This document shows positions 1 to 6,400 of a DNA stretch of 10,455 bases, in pieces. The translations under genes and the position numbers were made by a program. Within the stretch, counting starts at the first letter, position 1. Each line of letters opens with the position of its first letter. Source of the stretch: Deltaproteobacteria bacterium. Its GTDB lineage: Bacteria; Desulfobacterota; Binatia; Bin18. The stretch is from the NCBI GenBank assembly GCA_016200595.1, contig JACQEL010000752.1, positions 1 through 10,455 on the forward strand, read 5' to 3'. The notes beneath the pieces are model-generated. The model was given only the letters and a program-made list of their open reading frames with translations, was not told the DNA's origin and made no database searches.

Positions 1-2
1 AA

Positions 3-248
3 CACGCTTTTGCTGCGGACTGGATCGATGAGTCTGTAGCGGGAGATTGGGAAGATGCGCAGATCCAATTCGGTTTGAAGGAGCAGAGAGACACACCACG
101 GCGGCCTCTGTGGTTTCCGCCCTCACCATCGGAGCGAGATTTTGATAGCAGTAACATGATCGCTCCTCAGCGTAAGGCTAAAGTGAAAGCGCGAGCCAAA
201 CGAAAACAAGAGAAAAAGTCGCGTAGAAAGAACCGCAAGCGCAAATGA
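3..248 (+). CDS. C-terminal end of an unknown protein with Lys/Arg-rich tail (partial)
   Basis: The reading frame is open from the left edge of the window to a TGA at 246-248, giving 81 visible codons of the C-terminus. The start lies outside the window. The first half is acidic and tryptophan-containing (ADWIDESVAGDWEDAQ) and is followed by a proline-rich stretch (PLWFPPSPSERD). The last ~25 residues are almost entirely Lys, Arg, Gln and Ala, a tail typical of nucleic-acid or ribosome-associated proteins or of a disordered extension. I do not recognise the family. The Shine-Dalgarno of the next gene overlaps this stop codon and the gap to its ATG is 15 bases, so the two are probably co-transcribed. 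That the frame is coding is inferred from its uninterrupted length, its tight fit to the next gene and its end just before a strong ribosome binding site. Confidence 0.6.
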   Translation, partial: HAFAADWIDESVAGDWEDAQIQFGLKEQRDTPRRPLWFPPSPSERDFDSSNMIAPQRKAKVKARAKRKQEKKSRRKNRKRK

Positions 249-263
249 AGGAGGAAAGTAACT

Positions 264-695
264 ATGCCATTAGCAAAGGAAGAGATCGAGCGTTTTCTGG
301 CTGAACGCCGTAACGCCGTGCTCGGCACCATCCGCAAGGACGGCGCGTCGCAGTTGAATCCGATGTGGTTCAACTGGACTGGTGAGGTTTTTCATATCTC
401 CACGACCAGAACTCGCTTCAAATACGCACACCTCAAACGCGACCCGCGCGTAACGCTCTGTATCGATGATGCGACCGGCTTCAAGACGGTAATCGTCGAA
501 GGACGAGCGGAGATCGTCGAGAACGATATCTGGGGTCCAACCCAGAAGATTGTCGAGAAGTACGTCGATAAGGATCAGGTTGAAGTCCGGCTCGCCCGAC
601 TCCGTACCGAGCCACGGGTGCTCATCGTCGTACGCCCCGAGAAGTGGATTTCCTGGGACCTCGGCCTGCGGGCGGGACCAAAGGTCGGGCAATGA
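264..695 (+). CDS. PPOX-class (pyridoxamine 5'-phosphate oxidase-like) FMN/F420-dependent oxidoreductase
   Basis: This 143-residue protein has the usual length and order of the split-barrel PPOX family, particularly the Rv1155-like F420/FMN group. An N-terminal helix (residues 5-15) leads into the barrel strand AVLGTIRKDGASQLNPMWF (18-36). The cofactor-phosphate segment HISTTRTRFKYAHLKRDPRV (44-63) follows, then the strand VIVEGRAEIVEN (76-87). Known members bind a deazaflavin or flavin and reduce small molecules in the cytoplasm; the substrate cannot be read from sequence. The ATG at 264 is preceded by AAGGAGG at 248-254 with 9 bases spacing, which overlaps the upstream stop and suggests coupling. 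The gene is convergent with the transporter at 763-2214, and a heptad-repeat hairpin fills the gap. Family assignment is confident. Whether the cofactor is F420 or FMN is open. Confidence 0.88.
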   Translation: MPLAKEEIERFLAERRNAVLGTIRKDGASQLNPMWFNWTGEVFHISTTRTRFKYAHLKRDPRVTLCIDDATGFKTVIVEGRAEIVENDIWGPTQKIVEKYVDKDQVEVRLARLRTEPRVLIVVRPEKWISWDLGLRAGPKVGQ

Positions 696-700
696 TGCTG

Positions 701-775
701 TAAAACGTGAAACGTAAAACGTAAAAAGAAGACCATTCGCATTCCCCCTTACGTTTTACGCCTTACGTTTTACGT
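701..775. repeat. Heptad-repeat inverted arms between convergent genes
   Basis: Four 7-base units resembling TAAAACG occupy 701-728. Four units of the opposite orientation resembling CTTACGT/TTTACGC occupy 748-775. CGTAAAACGTAA at 713-724 is the exact reverse complement of 749-760, giving a 12-bp stem with a 24-base loop; 763-774 is an alternative partner. The position between two converging genes would suit a bidirectional terminator, but the stem is AT-rich and lacks a clear GC-rich base. The right arm encodes the last residues and the stop of the minus-strand transporter. Confidence 0.75.
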
Positions 776-2214
776 CTCATTTGCAACTGCTGCTGTATCT
801 CGGCGTGACTTTCGCGCGTCAGGGGAAAACGCAAAAAGACCAGTAAGGAGAGTAGGAAGAAAAAGGCCGGAACAGGTCCGTAGAGCATTTTTAGCCCCCA
901 CAGGGCAAAATCGCTCTGCGTCTGATTAGCGACATAGCCGATCAGGTTGAGTGCCACCCCCACTAAGGCAATCGCCAACGCTGCCACCAGTTTTATGGTT
1001 AAGGTCCATAAACCGAAAAACGCCCCTTCGCGCCGTTGTCCGCTGAGCAGTTCATCGTAATCAATCACGTCAGCCGCGATCGAGACCGGGAGCACATAGC
1101 CGCCGGCGCCAAACCCAGCAAAAATGATGTAAAGGTAGAATAACTGCCATGGCATATCGGCCCGCAGCAGCAGGAACACCGACAGCACGACAATGCTCCA
1201 GATAATACACACTTGAAAAGCCCGGTTCTTCCCGACACGGCGCGCGAAACGCGTCCAGATTCCCAGAGACACAATAGTAGAGAGCAGGGAGAGGAACATG
1301 ATCGTCGGGAGTTGCTGCCCCATCTTCAGCCAGTCGCGGAATACATACACCGTCAATGGCTGATGGAGGGCTGCACCGAAACTCATCATCACGAAGGTCA
1401 CGATAATAATGCGGAAGGGCCGATTCCGCAGCGTACCAGTGAGCGTACGGAAGAACGCGCGAAAAGAGATCCGCTCCCCGTTGCCTGGTGGAGGCATCTC
1501 GCGACTGCCGTAAAAGGCGATGAGTCCACAGAGGACCATCAGGCCGCCGAGCAGGGCGCCGACTTTGGTGAATCCCGCGCGCACCACCTCGGGCGGAAGG
1601 GTCACAGGAAGAGTAGCCACACCCTCCTGTAGCGCCTCGGGTGAACTACCCACCACTTTGCTCAGGCATAACACTGCCAGCACCGCGCCCAGGCCATGAA
1701 ATACCGCGCGCGTCGTCACTATTTGTGTACGTTCGTGATAATCACGGCTCAGTTCTGCGCCGAGTGCAAAATAGGGAGTAGCATAACAGGTGAAACACGC
1801 ATCCATCAAAATATAGGCAATCGCGAGGAACAAAAAGTTGCCCAGGTCTCCCATCCCTTGCGGCGGGCTCCACAGGAGAAAAAAACTTAGCCCGAGGGGG
1901 AGCGTGCTGGCTAACAGATACGGCCGTCGCCGACCGAAACGAGAAGCCGTACTGTCGGAGAGGTAACCGACAATCGGGTCATTCACGCCATCCCAGATCC
2001 GTCCCACCGCCAGGGCCAGCCCCGCGAGTGAGGGGTTGAGCATGACGACGTTCGTATAGAAGAAGAGCAGGAAGTTGAGCACCGATGAGCGATGGATGGC
2101 GATGACGACCTCACCGACGCTATAGCTGACCTTCACGCTCCGCGAGATCTGGGCGGGAGATACGGGAGTAATCTCGAGGGACGGAGCCGAAGCAGTGGCC
2201 TGGGGGTTACTCAT
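763..2214 (-). CDS. MFS transporter, GPH (glycoside-pentoside-hexuronide)/MelB-type cation symporter
   Basis: This 483-residue integral membrane protein has about twelve hydrophobic segments after a polar N-terminal extension of ~27 residues. The family signature sits at residues 71-98: GRIWDGVNDPIVGYLSD followed by SRFGRRRP. The aspartates D75 and D79 have the same i/i+4 spacing as the cation-binding pair of MelB, and the basic GRRRP loop is typical of the helix 2-3 junction. Members import sugars, glucuronides or related compounds with H+ or Na+; the substrate is unknown here. The length fits the family. No Shine-Dalgarno precedes the ATG, and a TACAAT hexamer lies only 8 bases upstream, so the transcript may be nearly leaderless. 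The final residues (RRKT and stop) are read from the heptad repeat at 748-775, so the original C-terminus may have been replaced. Confidence 0.88.
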   Translation of the reverse strand: MSNPQATASAPSLEITPVSPAQISRSVKVSYSVGEVVIAIHRSSVLNFLLFFYTNVVMLNPSLAGLALAVGRIWDGVNDPIVGYLSDSTASRFGRRRPYLLASTLPLGLSFFLLWSPPQGMGDLGNFLFLAIAYILMDACFTCYATPYFALGAELSRDYHERTQIVTTRAVFHGLGAVLAVLCLSKVVGSSPEALQEGVATLPVTLPPEVVRAGFTKVGALLGGLMVLCGLIAFYGSREMPPPGNGERISFRAFFRTLTGTLRNRPFRIIIVTFVMMSFGAALHQPLTVYVFRDWLKMGQQLPTIMFLSLLSTIVSLGIWTRFARRVGKNRAFQVCIIWSIVVLSVFLLLRADMPWQLFYLYIIFAGFGAGGYVLPVSIAADVIDYDELLSGQRREGAFFGLWTLTIKLVAALAIALVGVALNLIGYVANQTQSDFALWGLKMLYGPVPAFFFLLSLLVFLRFPLTRESHAEIQQQLQMRRKT

Positions 2215-2222
2215 GAGGGCGG

Positions 2223-2228
2223 ATTGTA
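2223..2228 (-). promoter_or_regulatory. Possible -10 element of the transporter, near-leaderless
   Basis: Read on the minus strand, TACAAT matches the sigma-70 -10 consensus at five of six positions and ends 8 bases before the transporter ATG. No convincing -35 box is found 16-18 bases further upstream. If used, transcription would begin within a base or two of the start codon, which agrees with the absence of a Shine-Dalgarno. A single hexamer match is weak evidence. Confidence 0.3.
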
Positions 2229-2241
2229 GCGATTTGCGCTG

Positions 2242-2353
2242 GAAACCGAAAGCTGATAGCTGAACGCCGAAGAGCGTAAAACGTAAAGCGTAAAACGTAA
2301 GCAGAAGGGGTGGAGAGGTTACGTTTTACGTTTTATTCTTTACGCCGTTTTCA
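2242..2353. repeat. Heptad-repeat hairpin in the divergent transporter/VOC gap
   Basis: Nine consecutive 7-base units run from 2242 to 2304. Each ends in G, and they grade from AAAGCTG-like units into TAAAACG-like units. A reversed arm of TTACGTT/TTACGCC-like units occupies 2319-2353. Positions 2284-2300 can pair with 2319-2335 over 17 bp with one G-U pair and an 18-base loop. The core stem sequence (2289-2300 with 2319-2330) is identical to that at 713-724/749-760. This copy lies between two divergently starting genes, so it would sit in the 5' leader or promoter region and not at a gene end. Confidence 0.78.
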
Positions 2354-2367
2354 GAAAGGAGATTTCT

Positions 2368-2718
2368 ATGGCAGTGAAAAAATTCTCTAGCGCTTACTAC
2401 GTGGTCAAGAACATGGACGAAGCCGTATCGTTCTACCAAGACGTGCTTGGCCTCAACGTCAAATTTCGTGACGGGAATCGCTGGACGCAATTCGACGTGA
2501 ATGGGGTCGGCGTGGCTGTGGCTGACCCGAGTGAAGGCTCAGTGCCGCCAGGCGGAGGAGCTACGGTCGTGCTTGAGGTCGATAATCTGCTGGAGACGCG
2601 CCAGATGCTGACGCAAAAAGGGGTACAGGTCAACGATATCGTCGATATGGGCGGGCATGGCAAGTATTTCACCACTAAAGACCCGTCAGGTAACATCGTG
2701 CAGATTTTTGCCAGATAA
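2368..2718 (+). CDS. VOC-fold (glyoxalase/bleomycin-resistance-like) protein
   Basis: This 116-residue protein is the usual size for a single vicinal-oxygen-chelate protein made of two beta-alpha-beta-beta-beta modules. Module one is seen in YYVVKNMDEAVSFYQDVLGL (residues 10-29). Module two is seen in VVLEVDNLLETRQMLTQKGV (67-86), ending in the typical KDPSGNIVQIF (104-114). In metal-using members the first strand often carries His and the last strand Glu (DPxGNxxE). Here those places hold Tyr and Gln112, so classical glyoxalase I chemistry is doubtful, and a binding, resistance or other VOC role is as likely. The ATG at 2368 follows AAAGGAG at 2355-2361 with 6 bases spacing. The gene is convergent with DoxX, with a second heptad-repeat hairpin between them. 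Confidence 0.85.
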   Translation: MAVKKFSSAYYVVKNMDEAVSFYQDVLGLNVKFRDGNRWTQFDVNGVGVAVADPSEGSVPPGGGATVVLEVDNLLETRQMLTQKGVQVNDIVDMGGHGKYFTTKDPSGNIVQIFAR

Positions 2719-2720
2719 GC

Positions 2721-2826
2721 GGTCAGCCATCAGCATTCAGCCATCAGCCGGACAAAAGAAGCACGAGGAGCTTCACGTCTCTTGTCTAGACTGGCTGAAA
2801 GCTGACCGCTGAAAGCTGAGAGCTTT
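2721..2826. repeat. Heptad-repeat inverted arms (TCAGC/GCTGA type) between convergent genes
   Basis: Four units of the form nnTCAGC occupy 2721-2748. The opposite form, AAGCTGA and relatives, occupies 2792-2826 with the same 7-base period. CGGTCAGC at 2720-2727 is the exact reverse complement of 2801-2808, and TCAGC at 2730-2734 pairs with 2794-2798. A smaller nested hairpin lies in the loop: GAAGC 2758-2762 with GCTTC 2770-2774, enclosed by GACAA 2751-2755 with TTGTC 2782-2786. The right arm abuts the DoxX stop codon. It occupies the place where both converging transcripts should end. Confidence 0.72.
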
Positions 2827-3285
2827 TTATGCAGAGCCATGATGGATGAGATAGTAGTCGAGAGATATCGCCCCAGGGCCGATGAGGACGAACATGGCGA
2901 AAAGAATAGCGAGATTAATGGCATACTCAGCGCCCGGAGGATTGTTGAGAATAAGGTAGCCGCCTCCTTTATGCCCTTTGATAACGGCCACGAGCATATT
3001 GATTGTGAGAGCCAAAGCGACGAAGCGGGTACCGAGACCGAGGATAAAGAGAATCCCCCCCAGGAATTCGGTGAGGGTCGCAGCCCAGGCATTGAGACGA
3101 GGGTAGGGCATGCCCATACTCTCCAGCCAACCGACAAAGCCTTTCACGCCGGCGGGGTTGCTTTTAAGAAACCCCAATTTGCCTAAGCCGTGAACGACAA
3201 TGCAACCACCTAAAGCAACACGGACGACGAACAGCGCAAATTGCAGCAGCCAATCAGGATACGACAGCAATAAAGTTTCGAGCAC
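2827..3285 (-). CDS. DoxX family membrane protein
   Basis: The protein is 152 residues when started at the GTG at 3283-3285. It has four predicted membrane spans, roughly residues 15-34, 66-84, 86-104 and 122-139. DoxX features include RVALGGCIVVHGLGKLG (22-38) and LTEFLGGILFILGLGTR (71-87). Family members are small inner-membrane proteins linked to redox or thiol stress, or to quinone-dependent oxidation in archaea; a precise role is not established here. The frame stays open to an ATG at 3358-3360. The GTG is preferred because AGGAGG at 3291-3296 lies 5 bases upstream and a good sigma-70 promoter match lies between it and the upstream ATG. The extra 25 residues of the longer form are polar and unlike the family. 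The gene is divergent from the cyclase gene. Confidence 0.85.
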   Translation of the reverse strand: MLETLLLSYPDWLLQFALFVVRVALGGCIVVHGLGKLGFLKSNPAGVKGFVGWLESMGMPYPRLNAWAATLTEFLGGILFILGLGTRFVALALTINMLVAVIKGHKGGGYLILNNPPGAEYAINLAILFAMFVLIGPGAISLDYYLIHHGSA

Positions 3286-3290
3286 AGCTT

Positions 3291-3299
3291 CCTCCTCCT
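3291..3299 (-). promoter_or_regulatory. Strong Shine-Dalgarno fixing the DoxX GTG start
   Basis: On the minus strand, overlapping copies of AGGAGG occur 5 and 8 bases before the GTG at 3285. This is the strongest ribosome-binding match in the region and decides the start in favour of the 152-residue form. Confidence 0.75.
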
Positions 3300-3315
3300 G
3301 CCAGGATGGAAGGGG

Positions 3316-3344
3316 ATCATAATAGAACTGCTTTGCACCGTAAA
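3316..3344 (-). promoter_or_regulatory. Likely sigma-70-type promoter of the DoxX gene
   Basis: On the minus strand a -35 TTTACG (3339-3344) and a -10 TATGAT (3316-3321) are separated by exactly 17 bases. The -10 matches the consensus at five of six positions and the -35 at four. Transcription would start near 3309 and give a leader of about 24 bases containing the Shine-Dalgarno. This supports the GTG start. The match was made by eye and is unscored. Confidence 0.45.
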
Positions 3345-3443
3345 GGGAGAGCATGCGCAATAAGCAGCAGAAGATTACCGTCTGATTATGAGGGGTCGGG
3401 TGTTTTCCTTGCCCTAGGGAGCGCGAAGGCGTAAAGAGGCCGT

Positions 3444-6400
3444 ATGCGCTGCCTAGGCTGTAGCTGTGAGAATGAAGAGGGAGCCCAGTTCTGCGAGGAG
3501 TGCGGCACTGCGCTCGTACGGGCTTGCCCGAGCTGCGGCCGGGAGGTCCGAGCCACCGCCAAATTCTGTAGTAAATGTGGCACTGCGCTCACTACGCCAG
3601 CGTCCCCCACGGCGCTGCTGCAGCGAGGCCAACCCCCTGCTCACCTAGCTGCGATCACACCGCCACTGACCGAGCGGGGAGCACCCGAAGCCGAGCGGCG
3701 CCAACTCACCGTGATGTTTTGTGACCTCGTCGGCTCTACCCCTCTCTCGGAACAGCTCGACCCTGAAGAGTTGCGGGAGGTGGTACTGGCGTACCAGGAG
3801 GCCTGCGCTGAGGTCATCCATCGCTTTGACGGCTATATTGCTCGCTACGTCGGCGATGCTCTCTTAGTGTACTTCGGTTATCCTCAGGCCCACGAAGATG
3901 ACGCTCAGCGGGCAGTGCGAGCTGCGCTGGGCATCGTGGCGGTCTTACCCACCCTCAACCAGCGGTTACAGCCCGTCGTCGGGACACCGCAAGCACCGCC
4001 TCTGCAGGTGCGCATTGGCATTCACACTGGGTTAGTCGTGGTGGGCGAGCTAGGCGGGAGGGACTACCGCGAAGCCATGGCGTTGGGGGAGACGCCTAAC
4101 GTGGCCGCCCGCCTGCAAGGGCTCGCCGGGCCGGACACCGTACTGATCAGCGCGGCCACCCACCGCTTGATTCTGGGCTTGTTTGAGTGCCAAGACCGAG
4201 GGCCACAGACGGTGAAGGGCATTTCCACGCCAGTGTCAGTGTACTGCGTCGTACGGGAGAGTGACGCGCAGAGCCGCTTTGAGGTGGCGCTCCATACCGG
4301 CTTAACGCCCCTGGTGGGCCGCGACTTAGAAGTCGGATTGTTGCAGGAACGGTGGCAGCGGGCTACCCAAGGAGCAGGCCAAGTCGTGCTGCTCAGTGGG
4401 GAGCCGGGCATTGGCAAATCCCGCCTGTTGCAGGAACTCAAAGAACACGTCGTCGCCGAAGGAGGAATCCGCCTCGAGTTTCGCTGCTCACCCTATCATC
4501 AGAACAGTGCCTTCTATCCTATTATCGAGCACCTCCAGCGGCTCTTACAGTTTCACCGCGAGGAGACCCCCCAGACCAAGCTCAGTAAACTCGAGCAGAT
4601 CCTCGCGGCCTATCGCTTCCCGCAGGCCGATACGCTGCCGTTGTTGGCGGCCTTGCTCTCGTTGCCTCATCCCGCAGACACCCCGCCTCTTACCCTGAGT
4701 CCGCAGAAGCAAAAGCAGAAGATCCAAGAAGCCTTGGTGGCTTGGCTGCGTGAAGAAGCCGAGCGACAGGTGCTCTACACTGCCTGGGAAGACCTGCACT
4801 GGGTCGATCCGTCCACGCTGGAGGTGCTCACCCTCCTGCTCGATCAGGTGCCCACTACTCGGCTGCTGGCGGTCCTCACCTTTCGGCCCGACTTTACGCC
4901 GCCCTGGGGAGCACGCTCCTACCTCATGCCGCTCACACTCAGTCGCTTGGAACGCCCGCAGGTCGAGACGATGGTGGGGAACGTCATTGGTGGGAAGGCG
5001 CTGCCGCCGGAGGTGGTACAGCAAATTATAGCCAAGACCGATGGCGTACCGCTGTTTGTCGAAGAGTTGACGAAGACGGTTTTAGAGTCTGTCGCGTCCA
5101 TAGGGTCCATAGGGTCGCAGGGCAGGATGTCTCTCCAGGCGATCCCCGTTCCCGCGACGTTGCAGGATTCGCTGATGGCGCGGTTGGATCGGCTGAACAC
5201 GGCTAAGGAGATTGCCCAGCTCGGGGCCACCCTGGGGCGGGAGTTTTCCTACGAGCTGCTACAGGCCGTCGCGCCGGCGGCGGAGACACGCTTGCAGCAA
5301 GCATTGACCAAATTGGTAGATGCCGAGGTGCTCTACCAGCGCGGGCTGCCGCCGCAGGCGCACTATCTCTTCAAACACGCCCTCATTCAGGATGCGGCCT
5401 ATCAGTCACTGCTGAAGAGCACCCGGAAACAGTATCACCAGCAGATTGCTCGAGTATTGGAAGAGCAGTTTGCGGAAACCGCCGCGACCCAACCTGAGCT
5501 GTTGGCACATCACTACACCGAGGCGGGTCTCATGGCGCAGGCCATTCCCTGCTGGCACAAGGCAGGCCAAAGAGCGACCTACCGCTCAGCCAATGTTGAG
5601 GCCTTCAATCACCTCACCAAGGAGTTGGATCTGCTCAACATCCTACCGGATACTCCCGAGCGCACCCAGCAAGAACTGATGCTGCAAATTGCCCTGGGCG
5701 CGCCGCTCATTGCTATCAGGGGTTGGTCTGCCCCGGAAGTGGGGAAAACCTACGCCCGAGCGCTAGAGTTGTGCCGACGCATAGGGGAGACTCCGCAGAT
5801 CTTTCCCGTACTGTGGGGACTGTGCGCGTTTTATACAGTGCGAGCGGAATACAAGACAGCACGTGAGCTCGGGAGGCAACTCGTCAGTCTGGCCCAAAGC
5901 GTGCAAGACCCCACTCTCCTCCTGTTGGCCCACTATGCGCTGGGACAAGCCCTACACTTGATGGGAGAGTTTACCTTGGGTCGAGAACATTTAGAGCAGG
6001 CTCTGGCGCTCTATGATCCCCAGCAGCACCGCTCTCTGGCTTTTCTGTATGGAAGTGACAGTGGGGTACTAGGCCAGTGCCATTTGGCTCTTGTCCTGCG
6101 GCATCTCGGCTATCCAAATCAGGCCTTGAAAAGAATCAACGAGGCGCTCACTCTGGCTCGAGAGCTTTCCCACCCCTTTAGCCTGGCTTTCGCCCTCACA
6201 CAAGTTGCGATGATCCATCAGTTCCGTCGGGAGGGGCAGGCAGCGCAAAAGTGGGTAGAGGAGGCGATTGTACTCTCTACCGAGCAAGGGTTTCCCTTCT
6301 ATGTGGCGGTGGGAGCTATAGTGCAAGGTACAGCACTGGTCGAGCAGGGACAAGGAGAAAAGGGAATTGCGCAGCTGCGCCAAGGCCTAGCTGCCTTTCG

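Noticed and set aside
270..692. 140-codon open frame on the minus strand opposite the PPOX gene
   Set aside because: It is the antisense shadow of a well-supported family protein, with no domain pattern or ribosome binding site.
2784..2791. GTCTAGAC palindrome in the VOC/DoxX gap
   Set aside because: An 8-base palindrome inside a larger repeat structure, not distinctive enough to call a site by itself.
701..2826. CRISPR array interpretation of the short repeats
   Set aside because: Units are 7 bases and contiguous, without spacers of constant length and without cas genes.
3286..3360. Upstream ATG extension of DoxX by 25 residues
   Set aside because: The extension contains the best promoter match and precedes a strong Shine-Dalgarno placed 5 bases before the GTG at 3285.
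4545..5024. 159-codon minus-strand open frame inside the cyclase/ATPase gene
   Set aside because: Low-complexity antisense shadow; the plus strand carries clear ATPase motifs in this interval.
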